Shown: positions 34,867-43,200 of the stretch, in pieces
Layout of the letters: each line of letters opens with the position of its first letter
Numbering within the stretch: position 1 is the first letter of the stretch
DNA from: Micromonospora chaiyaphumensis
Lineage (GTDB): Bacteria; Actinomycetota; Actinomycetes; Mycobacteriales; Micromonosporaceae
Assembly: GCF_900091435.1 (NCBI RefSeq)
Contig: NZ_FMCS01000001.1
Location: 248,001 to 312,000, forward strand
DNA: 64,000 nt
Direction of reading: 5' to 3'
Made by a program: the position numbers and the translations under genes
Notes under the pieces: model-generated
Database searches by the model: none
Seen by the model: only the letters and a program-made list of their open reading frames with translations
What the model was told of the DNA's origin: nothing

Positions 34867-35673
34867 ATGCCCCAGCGTTACGAGAACTACGACAGGATCG
34901 CCGTCGTCACCGGCGCGGACTCCGGCATCGGCAAGGCGTGCGCGGTGGCGCTCGCCGGGGCCGGCTTCGACATCGGCATCACCTGGTACGGCGACCCGGA
35001 CGGCGCCGAGCGCACCGCCGGGGAGGTACGCGCGACCGGTCGCTGTTGCGAGGTGGCCGAGATGGACCTGACCCGGCTGCCCGAGCAGGCCGCGGTCGTC
35101 GACGACCTGGCCGACCGGCTCGGCGGGCTCGGCGTGCTGGTCAACAACGCCGGCACCGGGCTGGCCGCGCCCTTCGTCGACGTGGCCTGGGAGACGTGGC
35201 GGGAGGTGCTCGCCGTGGACCTGGACGGGCCCTTCCTCTGCTCGCAGCGGGCCGCGCGGCGGATGCGGGCGGCCGGCCGGGGCGGCCGGATCATCAGCAT
35301 CACCAGCGTGCACGAGCACGCCCCGCGGGTCGGCTCGTCGGCGTACTGCGCGGCGAAGGGCGGGCTGGGGCTGCTCACCAAGGTGATGGCGCAGGAACTG
35401 GCGGCCGACGGGATCACCGTCAACGCGGTCGCCCCCGGCGAGATCGCCACCCCGATGACCGGGCAGGAGGACGTGGACCCGTTCACCGAGGAGCGCCCGG
35501 GCGTGCCGGTGGGGCGGCCCGGGGACGCCCGGGAGGTGGCGGCGGTGGTGGCGCTGCTCGCCTCGCCGGCGGCCGCGTACGTGACCGGGGCGTCCTGGCC
35601 GGTGGACGGCGGGATGCTCATGATGGGCCCGCAGGCGTCGTCCCTGCCGGACGACGGCTGGCGTTCGGCCTGA
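34867..35673 (+). CDS. Short-chain dehydrogenase/reductase (classical SDR)
   Basis: 268 residues. Cofactor motif TGADSGIG near residue 15, NNAG about 95, catalytic YCAAKGG about 160 and APGEIATPM after it. The C-terminal end SWPVDGGMLMMGPQ is typical of 3-oxoacyl reductase or glucose-dehydrogenase-like SDRs. The opening YENYDRIAVVTGADSGIGKA is close to the YgfF/sugar-type SDRs. Substrate unknown. It stands alone between rtcB (divergent) and the secreted inhibitor gene. Confidence 0.85.
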   Translation: MPQRYENYDRIAVVTGADSGIGKACAVALAGAGFDIGITWYGDPDGAERTAGEVRATGRCCEVAEMDLTRLPEQAAVVDDLADRLGGLGVLVNNAGTGLAAPFVDVAWETWREVLAVDLDGPFLCSQRAARRMRAAGRGGRIISITSVHEHAPRVGSSAYCAAKGGLGLLTKVMAQELAADGITVNAVAPGEIATPMTGQEDVDPFTEERPGVPVGRPGDAREVAAVVALLASPAAAYVTGASWPVDGGMLMMGPQASSLPDDGWRSA

Positions 35674-35834
35674 GGACGGATGTCACACCCGCCGGCAGCC
35701 GCGGGTGAAGCGGTGTAACACTTCGTGACGCTGCGCGTTCACACCGTCCACCTAGGGTTCTCGTCGGCCCGGTCACACGACGGTCCGGGCCGACGCCCGG
35801 CCCCGACCCTGGGGTCCCGACGGAAGGACGACCC

Positions 35835-36245
35835 ATGCCCTTCGCCCGACGTACCGCCGCGCCGGCGCTGGCCGCCGCGCTCGCCGGCCTCGCCGTGCTC
35901 GCCGCCCCCTCGGCGGCCGGCGCGGCCCCCCGCCCCGGCCCCGAGACGCCGTCCGCGCTGCTGCTCACCGTCGACGCCGGCGGCGGCGACGTCCGCGCCA
36001 CCGTGCTGGTCTGCGGCCCGGCCGGCGGGCTGCACCCCGACCCGGCGACCGCGTGCCGGCTCGTCGCCCGCGTCGACGGGCACCTCGACGCGCTCGAGGT
36101 GCAGCCCGGCCCGTGCACCCGCGAGTACGCCCCGGTGACCGCTCGCGCCGTGGGCTTCTGGCAGGACCGGCCCGTCACGTACACCCGGACCTTCGACAAC
36201 GGGTGCCACCTGCGGCGCGGCACCGACGTGCTGTTCGACTTCTGA
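35835..36245 (+). CDS. Secreted subtilisin-inhibitor-like (SSI, family I16) protease inhibitor
   Basis: 136 residues with a signal peptide ending about residue 31 (SAAGAA). Four cysteines at 60, 74, 94 and 124 match the two SSI disulfides. Family motifs: LVCGPAGGLHPDPATAC, CTREYAPVTARAVGFW and VTYTRTFDNGCHL. Aligning C94-T-R-E-Y-A-P with the SSI loop C-P-M-V-Y-D-P puts Arg96 at P1, so trypsin-like targets are predicted. ATG preceded by GGAAGGACG. A strong terminator follows. Confidence 0.88.
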   Translation: MPFARRTAAPALAAALAGLAVLAAPSAAGAAPRPGPETPSALLLTVDAGGGDVRATVLVCGPAGGLHPDPATACRLVARVDGHLDALEVQPGPCTREYAPVTARAVGFWQDRPVTYTRTFDNGCHLRRGTDVLFDF

Positions 36246-36250
36246 ACCGC

Positions 36251-36282
36251 CGGGGCGCGGCGCCCGCGGGCGCCGCGCCCCG
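36251..36282 (+). terminator. Terminator of the SSI gene
   Basis: Perfect 15-bp GC stem (36251-36265 with 36268-36282), starting 6 nt beyond the stop codon. Confidence 0.85.
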
Positions 36283-36386
36283 TCACACCCTCGCGCCCCG
36301 CCGGCCGGCCCGGGCGGGACCGGGCGGACAATGACGGGTGGGTGCGAGGGTCGCGCCGGGCGGTGACGGGCGGGAGGCCGGGCGGC

Positions 36387-37304
36387 GTGTCCGAGGCGGT
36401 GGACCAGCAGGTGGCGGGCGGTGCCCGGGAGCTGCGCGCCGACTGCTCGCGCTGCTTCGGGATCTGCTGCGTCGCGCCCGCGTTCGCCGCCTCCGCCGAC
36501 TTCGCGATCGACAAGCCCGCCGGGCGGCCCTGCCCGAACCTGGGTGCCGACTCCCGCTGCGGCATCCACCGGGACCTGCGGCAGCGCGGTTTCCCCGGCT
36601 GCACCGTCTTCGACTGCTTCGGCGCCGGCCAGCACGTCGCCCAGGGCACCTTCGGCGGCCGGGACTGGCGGGACGATCCGGCGACCGCGCGGCGGATGTT
36701 CGACACCTTCGCGGTGATGCGGCCGCTGCACGAGCTGCTCTGGTATCTGACCGAGGCCCTGGCGCTGACCCCGGCCGGCCCGCTGCGGGACGACCTGGCC
36801 GCCGCGCTCGCCGAGACCGGGCGGCTCACCGACGGCACCCCTGAGGACCTGCTCGCCGTCGACGTCGACGCGCAGCGGGAGCGGGTCAACCGGCTGCTGT
36901 CCCGGGCCGGCGAGCAGGCCCGCGCCGGCCGGGCCGGCGCCGACCGGCGCGGCGCCGTGCTGATCGGCGTGGACCTGCGCCGGGCCGGCCTGGCCGGGGC
37001 GAACCTGCGCGGGGCGTGCCTCATCGGCGCGGACCTGCGCGGGGTGGACCTCGGCGCCGCCGACCTCACCGGGGCCGACCTGCGCGGCGCGGACCTGCGC
37101 GGCGCCGACCTCGGCGGTTGCCTGTTCGTGCACCAGTCCCAGCTCGACGCGGCCCGCGGCGACCACGGCACGGTCCTGCCGCCCGGCCTGCGCCGACCGG
37201 CGCACTGGTCGCTGACCGTCACCCCGGTCGGGTCACCGGCGGCCGCGCGGTCGTCCGGCGGGCGGTCGGGGGCCGGCCGCTCCGGGGGCCGGCGCCGCCG
37301 CTGA
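36387..37304 (+). CDS. Pentapeptide-repeat protein with N-terminal cysteine cluster
   Basis: 305 residues from GTG at 36387 (GGGAGG 9 nt upstream); a GTG at 36342 is the alternative. N-terminal cysteines at 20, 23, 27, 28, 49, 58, 72 and 77 (C-x2-C-x3-CC then C..C..C..C) recall CxxCxxCC zinc- or iron-chelating domains. A helical middle follows. Residues about 200-250 are pentapeptide repeats of A(D/N)LxG type (LAGANLRGACLIGADLRGVD and onward), a short right-handed beta-helix. The tail is Arg/Ser/Gly-rich. Large pentapeptide proteins mimic DNA and protect gyrase, but this one has only about ten repeats. Function unknown. Confidence 0.72.
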   Translation: MSEAVDQQVAGGARELRADCSRCFGICCVAPAFAASADFAIDKPAGRPCPNLGADSRCGIHRDLRQRGFPGCTVFDCFGAGQHVAQGTFGGRDWRDDPATARRMFDTFAVMRPLHELLWYLTEALALTPAGPLRDDLAAALAETGRLTDGTPEDLLAVDVDAQRERVNRLLSRAGEQARAGRAGADRRGAVLIGVDLRRAGLAGANLRGACLIGADLRGVDLGAADLTGADLRGADLRGADLGGCLFVHQSQLDAARGDHGTVLPPGLRRPAHWSLTVTPVGSPAAARSSGGRSGAGRSGGRRRR

Positions 37305-37393
37305 CGACACCCGCGCCGGGACCGGACGGCCGGGTTTCGCCGCGACCGCGCCGGGTAGGCGGCGTCACCGCGCGACGGACGGGAGGCGGACCG

Positions 37394-37651
37394 GTGAAGC
37401 CCGAGACACGGCCGGTGAAGTACGAGACACGGCAGAGCAGGCAGCCGGTCGACCCGGCGCACGCCGAGGACGAGGCCGGCCAGGCCCGGCTGGTCCAGGT
37501 GGAGGCGGACACGGACGTGCCGGCGCCCGAACCGGGTGCGCCGAAACCGGACGAAGTGACCGAGGACGACGGTTCCGGCGTGGCCGGTGGGGCGTCGGGC
37601 AGCAGCTCCGGTGGCTCCTCGATGCCGACCCACCCGGACGCGGCCCGCTGA
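37394..37651 (+). CDS. Small disordered acidic protein (85 aa)
   Basis: GTG at 37394 with GGGAGG 7 nt upstream. The sequence is a low-complexity chain of Glu, Asp, Pro, Gly and Ser (VQVEADTDVPAPEPG, DEVTEDDGSG, then SGSSSGGSS) and contains no Cys or hydrophobic segment. A direct echo KPETRPVKYETR marks the start. It has no recognised function and is followed 36 nt later by another acidic small gene in the same direction. Confidence 0.55.
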   Translation: MKPETRPVKYETRQSRQPVDPAHAEDEAGQARLVQVEADTDVPAPEPGAPKPDEVTEDDGSGVAGGASGSSSGGSSMPTHPDAAR

Positions 37652-37687
37652 GCGTTTGCCCCCGGCCGGGGCGGGCAGGAGTGCCAC

Positions 37688-37948
37688 ATGACGAGTGAAG
37701 AGTCCTTCGGACGCGCCGCCACGGACGAGCCCGACGGCGCGACCGCGTACGAGGCGTCGCTGCGCCCGCCGGGCGAGTCCCTGCACACCACCGACGACAC
37801 CGGTGACGACTTCGCCGACCTGCCGGCCGAGGACCGCCGGTCGGCCCGGGAGGTCAGCCGGGCCGGCTACGACGTGGCCGAGGTCTCCGGCACCGCCGAC
37901 CCGGCGAACGAGCCGGAGGAGATCGAGGAGGGCCGCCCGGAGCGGTGA
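37688..37948 (+). CDS. Small acidic hypothetical protein (86 aa)
   Basis: ATG at 37688 with GCAGGAG. Highly acidic (DDTGDDFADLPAEDRR, EPEEIEEGRPE), soluble and probably disordered, with a possible short helix RSAREVSRAGYDVAEV. Together with the preceding gene it forms a pair of small acidic proteins. No family recognised. It converges with the ferredoxin gene, 12 nt apart. Confidence 0.6.
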   Translation: MTSEESFGRAATDEPDGATAYEASLRPPGESLHTTDDTGDDFADLPAEDRRSAREVSRAGYDVAEVSGTADPANEPEEIEEGRPER

Positions 37949-37960
37949 GCGGACCCGCGG

Positions 37961-38197
37961 TCACGGCGTCGACGAGCGCTCCGGCACCGGCCGGGGCGCG
38001 ACGCTGATCGCCCCGGCCGGGCAGAGCTCCACGGCGAGGCGCACCCGGTCGACCGCGTCGGCGGGCGGGTCGGCCCGGCGCAGCAGCACGAGGCCGTCCG
38101 CGTCGTCCTGGTCGAACACCTCCGGCGCGGTCACCACGCAGTTGCCGGCCCCGCAGCAGCGGTCCCGGTCCACCCAAACCCGCACGGCCCCGCTCAC
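37961..38197 (-). CDS. [3Fe-4S]-type ferredoxin, P450 partner
   Basis: 78 residues from a GTG that overlaps the P450 stop by 4 nt. Iron-sulfur ligands follow the C-x5-C...CP pattern: Cys14, Cys20 and Cys59 (with an extra Cys15). The missing fourth ligand of a 4Fe-4S cluster is typical of P450-linked actinobacterial ferredoxins. It should pass electrons to the adjacent P450. No ferredoxin reductase gene is in the window. Confidence 0.85.
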   Translation of the reverse strand: MSGAVRVWVDRDRCCGAGNCVVTAPEVFDQDDADGLVLLRRADPPADAVDRVRLAVELCPAGAISVAPRPVPERSSTP

Positions 38198-39417
38198 CAG
38201 GTCACCGGCAGCGCGTCGAGGCCGTAGACGACCGAGCTGTCGCGGGTCGGCAGCCGCCCGGCGGTGGCGGCCGGCCGCAGCCGGGGGAACCGGCGGGCCA
38301 GCTCCACCAGCGCGATCCGCAGCTCCGCGCGGGCCAGGGGCTGCCCGATGCACTGGTGCACCCCGAAGCCGAACGCGACGTGCTGCTGCGCCGCCCGGTA
38401 CGGATCGAAATCGTCCGGCCGGTCGAAGGCCGTCCGGTCCCGGTTGGCGAGGGACAGCACCGCGATGGCCCCCTCCCCGGCCCGGATCAGCCGCCCGCCG
38501 ATCTCGACGTCCTCGGTGGTCAGGCGGGGCAGGCCGGCGCGCACGATGCTGAGGTAGCGCAGCAGCTCGTCGACCAGGCCGTCGGCGTTCGCGGCGTCGT
38601 CCCGCAGCGCGGCGTACCGGGCGGGGTGGCGCAGCAGCAGCAGGGTGCTCAGGCCGATCATGTTGGCGGTCGTCTCGTGGCCGGCGATGAGCAGCAGCAC
38701 GGCCATGCCGACCAGTTCGTCGACGGCGAGCTGCCCGGTGTCGACCCGGTCCCGGGCCAGCCGGCTGAGCAGGTCGTCGGCGGGCTCTCCGGCCGCCACC
38801 TTCGCCTCGACCAGCCGGTGCAGGTAGTCGCGCAGCTCGCGCACGTGTCGCTGGACCCGTTCCGGCGGGGCGTCCCGGTCGATGAGCGTCCGGCTGCGCT
38901 CCTGGAAGAAGTCGTGGTCGGCGTAGGGCACGCCGAGCAGGTGGCAGATCACCATCGACGGCACCGGCAGGGCGACGTGCGTGACCAGGTCGGCGGGTGG
39001 GCCGGCGGCGTGCAGGTCGTCCAGCGCCCGGTCGACGGTCTGCCGGATCAGCGGTTCGATCCGCCGCACGTTCCGGATCATGAATTCGGCGGTGAGCATC
39101 CGGCGCAGCCGGGCGTGCTCGGCGCCGTCCATCCGGAGGAACCCGCCCCGGCGGTCGCCGAACGCGCCGGGCGGGATCCGGCGCAGCAGCGGGAAACCCG
39201 GGCGGCTCAGGTCGGCGCTGAAGCCGGGGTGGCGCAGCATCTGCTTGACGTCGGCGTGTCGCGTCACCAGCCAGGCCGTGGCGTCGGTGGGGAGCCGGAC
39301 CCGGGTGACGGGACCGGCGAACCGCCGCCGCTCCCCCGCGTCGAGCGGCACGAGCGGATCACGGTCGAGGTTGGTCGGCGGCCAGAGCGGCAGATCGGTG
39401 GGGGCGGCAATGGTCAC
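38194..39417 (-). CDS. Cytochrome P450 (CYP105-like)
   Basis: 407 residues, GTG start with GGAGGTGTCC upstream. The I-helix oxygen motif is AGHETT, the K-helix ExxR is in DELLRYLS, and the heme-binding loop FGFGVHQCIGQ has Cys356 as ligand. The overlapping ferredoxin gene follows. Length and motifs fit bacterial class I P450s that oxidise xenobiotics or secondary metabolites. No polyketide or peptide synthase genes are nearby, so it is not evidently part of a biosynthetic cluster. Confidence 0.9.
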   Translation of the reverse strand: MTIAAPTDLPLWPPTNLDRDPLVPLDAGERRRFAGPVTRVRLPTDATAWLVTRHADVKQMLRHPGFSADLSRPGFPLLRRIPPGAFGDRRGGFLRMDGAEHARLRRMLTAEFMIRNVRRIEPLIRQTVDRALDDLHAAGPPADLVTHVALPVPSMVICHLLGVPYADHDFFQERSRTLIDRDAPPERVQRHVRELRDYLHRLVEAKVAAGEPADDLLSRLARDRVDTGQLAVDELVGMAVLLLIAGHETTANMIGLSTLLLLRHPARYAALRDDAANADGLVDELLRYLSIVRAGLPRLTTEDVEIGGRLIRAGEGAIAVLSLANRDRTAFDRPDDFDPYRAAQQHVAFGFGVHQCIGQPLARAELRIALVELARRFPRLRPAATAGRLPTRDSSVVYGLDALPVTW

Positions 39418-39504
39418 GCGGACACCTCCGGGAGGGCGACTGTCCGTGACGACATCGATCCGCCACGTTACCCATCGACGGAGGTCGACACAACCCGCCC
39501 CGGC

Positions 39505-39981
39505 TCAGCGCGCGGCCACCGCCGCCGCCCGCGCCTCGGTCATGCCCCGGTTGGCCAGGGCGTCGGCCCGCTCGTTCTCCGGGTGCCCGTTGTGGCCCTT
39601 CACCCAGAGCCAGGTCACGTCGTGCCGGGCGCAGGCCGCCTCCAGCCGCTGCCACAGGTCGGCGTTCTTCACCGGCTGCTTCGCGGCGGTCAGCCAGCCG
39701 TTGCGTTTCCAGGAGGCCAGCCAGCCGGTGATGCCGTTGCGCACGTACGTGCTGTCGGTGTGCAGCCGCACGGTGACCGGGCGGGTCAGGCTCTCCAGCG
39801 CCTGGATCGCGGCGGTCAGCTCCATCCGGTTGTTGGTGGTCGGGGTGGCCTCGCCGCCGCACAGCTCGCGCTCGTGCGCGCCCCAGCGCAGCAGCACACC
39901 CCAGCCGCCGGGGCCCGGATTGCCGCTGCACGCGCCGTCGGTCCAGATCTCCACGACCCCGCCGGTCGCCGCCTCCGCCAT
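39505..39981 (-). CDS. rnhA: Ribonuclease HI
   Basis: 158 residues. All catalytic acids are present: Asp15 ([17 protein letters not shown]), Glu54 (NNRMELTA), Asp76 (LHTDSTYV) and Asp141 (NERADALAN), with the loop [10 protein letters not shown]. The enzyme removes RNA from RNA-DNA hybrids in the cytosol. Length is normal and no N-terminal hybrid-binding domain is present. ATG at 39981. It stands alone. Confidence 0.93.
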   Translation of the reverse strand: MAEAATGGVVEIWTDGACSGNPGPGGWGVLLRWGAHERELCGGEATPTTNNRMELTAAIQALESLTRPVTVRLHTDSTYVRNGITGWLASWKRNGWLTAAKQPVKNADLWQRLEAACARHDVTWLWVKGHNGHPENERADALANRGMTEARAAAVAAR

Positions 39982-40089
39982 GCCGGCAACCTACCCGGTA
40001 CGCCCCGGCGCGGGACCACCCGACCCACCGCGGACCGGCGGCGGAAAACCGCACGACACGCACCCGGCGGTCTGGCAGGGTCCCTGATC

Positions 40090-41202
40090 ATGGACGGACG
40101 CTGGGACGGCCTGCGGGCCGAGGTACGCGCGGCAGTCGACGAACTCGTCACCTCCGGCCGGGAGGCCGGGGTGCAGGTGGCCGCCTACCTGGCCGGCGCG
40201 CCGATCGTCGAGGAGCAGGCCGGGCTCGCCGACACCACCACCGGCCGGCCCATGACCGCCGGCACCCCGGTGCACGCGGTCTCGACCGGCAAGGGGCTCA
40301 CCGCCACCGTCGTGCACGTGCTCGCCGAGCAGGGCCGGCTCGACTACGACCTGCGCATCGCCGAGGTGTGGCCGGAGTTCGCCCGGCACGGCAAGGACGG
40401 CATCACGCTGCGGCACGCCCTCACCCACACCGCCGGGCTGCCGGCCCTGCCCGCCGACGTCACCCCGGCGGACTTCACCGACTGGGACCGGATGTGCGGG
40501 CTGCTCGCCGACGCGCGGCCGCTCTGGGCGCCCGGCGAGCGGCTGGCCTACCACGCCTGGACGTGGGGCTGGCTGGTCGGCGAGGTGGTCCGGCGGGTGA
40601 CCGGCAAGCCGGTGTCGCAGGTACTGGCCGCGGAGGTGGCCGGGCCGCTCGGCGTGACCGGCGAGCTGTTCCTCGGCGTGCCGGAGGCCGACCTGCCCCG
40701 GCTGGCCCGGCTGGAGGACGCCGGCCTGGCCGCCCTCATGACGTACGCGGGCGCGAACCTGCCGAACTTCGACGCGGTGGCCCCGCCGCACGTCCGCCCC
40801 GACGCGACCATCGGCAGCCGGCCCGACGTGCTGCGCGCCGACGTGCCGGCGGTCGGCACGATGTCCGCCCGCGCGGTCGCCCGGATGTACGCGGCGCTGC
40901 TCGGCCCGGTCGACGGGGTCCGCCTCGTCTCTTCGCAACGGCTCCGCGAGGTGTCGGCGCCGGCCGTGCGCGCCGAGGAGTGGGTGTTCGGGCAGGAGAC
41001 GACCTTCGGTCTCGGCTACGCCGTCGACGCCGACGGGTCGTTCGGCACCGCGGGCAGCGGCGGCAGCCTGGCGTTCGCGTACCCGGACCTGGGGCTGACC
41101 GTGGCGGCGGTGCGCAACCGGCTCGGCGCCGGTGACGGCGACCCGATGGAGGGTCTGCGCGTGCTGGTCCGCGACCGGGTCGCCGCGGAACTCGGCCGCT
41201 GA
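40090..41202 (+). CDS. Beta-lactamase-fold serine hydrolase (esterase EstB-like)
   Basis: 370 residues. Nucleophile motif STGK at 65-68 (SxxK), the second motif Tyr in RLAYHAWTWG (Tyr154), and a late GTAGSGGSLAFAYPD near the KTG position. No signal peptide, so a cytosolic esterase or amidase is more likely than a true beta-lactamase. The LTHTAGLPAL segment is typical of this class C-like family. ATG at 40090 with a weak ribosome-binding site. Confidence 0.82.
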   Translation: MDGRWDGLRAEVRAAVDELVTSGREAGVQVAAYLAGAPIVEEQAGLADTTTGRPMTAGTPVHAVSTGKGLTATVVHVLAEQGRLDYDLRIAEVWPEFARHGKDGITLRHALTHTAGLPALPADVTPADFTDWDRMCGLLADARPLWAPGERLAYHAWTWGWLVGEVVRRVTGKPVSQVLAAEVAGPLGVTGELFLGVPEADLPRLARLEDAGLAALMTYAGANLPNFDAVAPPHVRPDATIGSRPDVLRADVPAVGTMSARAVARMYAALLGPVDGVRLVSSQRLREVSAPAVRAEEWVFGQETTFGLGYAVDADGSFGTAGSGGSLAFAYPDLGLTVAAVRNRLGAGDGDPMEGLRVLVRDRVAAELGR

Positions 41203-41285
41203 CGCTGTCGAAACCGGCGTCCGCCGTTCGTGTGGGGGGCGGAGGGCCGGCACCGGGCCGGCCCCGAAACCCCGCGAGGAGCGGC

Positions 41286-41867
41286 ATGCGCAGGATCATC
41301 GTCACCGAGAACGTCAGCCTGGACGGGGTGATGCAGGCCCCCGGACGTCCCGACGAGGACACCCGGGACGGCTTCACCCGGGGCGGCTGGGCGGTCCCCT
41401 TCAACGACCCCGTCCTGGGGCGGAAGATGGGCGAGGGCATGGCCTCGACCGGCGCCCTGCTGCTCGGGCGCCGAACCTGGGCCGACTTCGCCGGCTACTG
41501 GCCCCGGCAGACCGGAAACCCGTTCACCCCGGTGCTCGACGCGCTGCCCAAGTACGTCGCCTCCACCACCCTGGACGAGCCGTTGCCCTGGGTGAACTCG
41601 CACCTGCTGAAGGGCGACGTCATCGAGGCGGTGCGGGAGCTGAAGGCACAGCCCGGCCCGGACATCGCGGTGCTGGGCAGCGGTGAGCTGGTCCGGTCAC
41701 TGCGCCGGCACGGCCTCGTCGACGCGTACGTGCTGCTGGTCCACCCGCTCGTGCTGGGCGGCGGGCGGCGGCTGTTCGACCCGGGCGACGAGCCGGACAC
41801 GCTGCGGCTGACCGACAGCGTCACGACCACCACCGGGGTGGTGATCGCCCGCTACGAGCCGGCCTGA
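41286..41867 (+). CDS. Dihydrofolate reductase-like (RibD C-terminal domain) protein
   Basis: 193 residues, ATG with GAGGAG. It begins RRIIVTENVSLDGVMQAPG and contains LLLGRRTWADFAGYWP, DIAVLGSGELVRSLRRHGL and VHPLVLGGGRRLF, the usual NADPH-fold pattern of stand-alone RibD-C proteins. True substrates of these proteins are unknown; they are not essential folate enzymes. The convergent lycopene cyclase gene overlaps its 3' end by 16 nt. Confidence 0.85.
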   Translation: MRRIIVTENVSLDGVMQAPGRPDEDTRDGFTRGGWAVPFNDPVLGRKMGEGMASTGALLLGRRTWADFAGYWPRQTGNPFTPVLDALPKYVASTTLDEPLPWVNSHLLKGDVIEAVRELKAQPGPDIAVLGSGELVRSLRRHGLVDAYVLLVHPLVLGGGRRLFDPGDEPDTLRLTDSVTTTTGVVIARYEPA

Positions 41868-43111
41868 CCGGCGGCGCGCGGCCCGGCCTCCGGCACGGGG
41901 GCGGAGGCCGGGCCGCGGCGTAACCGGGCGCGCAGCCGGCCGGCGGCGTCGCCGAGCACCGCGCCGGTCATCGGCAGCAGCGGGCTGGACCGCATGACCG
42001 CCAGGTCCTCGGCCGGCGAGGTCGTCCCGTCGAGGAAGCGCAGCACCCGCTCCGGCGGGTTGCGGTCGAAGAGCCGCTCGAAGAACGCCACCCCGCCGAC
42101 GTGCCCCCGATCGAGGGCGCGCAGCGCCACCGCGTCCATCCAGCGGTGCCGCCCCGGGTACGCGGGCGCGGGCACCGGCGGCCGGCCCGCCGCCAGCGCC
42201 CGGGCCACCTGCTCGGCCTGCCGGAGCATCGCGGAGAAGGTGAACCCGGTGGACGGGCGGGTGGCCCCGCCGGCGGTGCCGAGCCGGACCACCCGCGGCG
42301 ACGGGCGGGCCACGAACGGGCCGTCCGTCATCGGGATCACCCCGTTCTCCACCTCCCGCACCCGCAGCGCGGTCAGGTCCAGGCCGAGCAGGCCGGCGTA
42401 GCCGCGCAGCGCCGCGTCGTAGGCGCCGTCGGTGAGCACGGCGGGGCCGAACTCGGTGTACTCGACCAGGGCGTACCGGTCGTCGACCGGCAGCACGTAG
42501 CCGAAGGAGACGCCCCGGGCCGGCTGCGGGGTGCGGAAGTCCATGAGCACCGCCCGGCCCGGGTCGAACGTGGGCCGGTCGGCCGCCAGCCACCAGCCCC
42601 GGAAGTGCTGCAACCAGCTGGTCCGCCCGGGCCGGGCCGGCGGGCGGGGCCGCGAGTCCAGCACCCAGCCGGCCCGCACCAGCGGCCGCCCCTCCGGATC
42701 GTGGACGGTCACCCGGTCACCGTCGTCGACCAGCGCCCCGGCCGGCGCGCCGATCCGCACGGCGCCCAGCCGCCGCTCGGCCGCGGCAGCCCGGTCGTAG
42801 ACCGGGGCCGAGCGGAGCATGGCGTACCGGAGCGGCGTGAGCGGCAGGACACGGCGGCCCGCGGGCGTGACCACGTCGACCCGCGACCAGCTCGCGCTCA
42901 GCAGCGGGTCGAGGTCACCGCCCGGCGCACCCCAGAACGCCCAGGTGCGGTCCTGGCCGCGCTTGCGCACCGGGTCGACCACGGCGACCCGCAGGCCGGC
43001 CAGGTCGTGCCGGTCCAGCGCGGCCAGCACCAGCGACGCGGCGCCGCCGCCGCCGACCAGCGCGAGGTCGACCTCGACCGGGGATGGGTGCACCCGCCCA
43101 CGCTGCCACAC
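41852..43111 (-). CDS. crtY: Lycopene beta-cyclase (CrtY/CrtL type)
   Basis: 419 residues from a GTG at 43111; a GTG at 43093 would shorten it by six. FAD-binding motif ALVGGGGAASLVLAAL, then the cyclase hallmarks GQDRTWAFWG, PLRYAMLRSAPVYD, VLDSRPRPP, LQHFRGWWL and FDPGRAVLMDFRT, and GGATRPSTGFTF. It closes the ends of lycopene to make beta-carotene. No phytoene synthase, desaturase or other crt genes lie in the window, so it is an orphan here. Confidence 0.85.
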   Translation of the reverse strand: MWQRGRVHPSPVEVDLALVGGGGAASLVLAALDRHDLAGLRVAVVDPVRKRGQDRTWAFWGAPGGDLDPLLSASWSRVDVVTPAGRRVLPLTPLRYAMLRSAPVYDRAAAAERRLGAVRIGAPAGALVDDGDRVTVHDPEGRPLVRAGWVLDSRPRPPARPGRTSWLQHFRGWWLAADRPTFDPGRAVLMDFRTPQPARGVSFGYVLPVDDRYALVEYTEFGPAVLTDGAYDAALRGYAGLLGLDLTALRVREVENGVIPMTDGPFVARPSPRVVRLGTAGGATRPSTGFTFSAMLRQAEQVARALAAGRPPVPAPAYPGRHRWMDAVALRALDRGHVGGVAFFERLFDRNPPERVLRFLDGTTSPAEDLAVMRSSPLLPMTGAVLGDAAGRLRARLRRGPASAPVPEAGPRAAGQAGS

Positions 43112-43200
43112 CCCCCGGTGGGCCGGCGCCCGGGACCCGCCGCCCGGCGCCGGACGCGGCGCGTAGATTCGCAGGGGATCATCGGGAACGGGGGAACGGC

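Noticed and set aside
32976..35708. 910-aa plus-strand open frame
   Set aside because: Shadow across archease, rtcB and the SDR in the wrong frame.
38194..39417. Secondary-metabolite cluster around the P450
   Set aside because: No synthase, tailoring or resistance gene set is nearby; neighbours are housekeeping genes.
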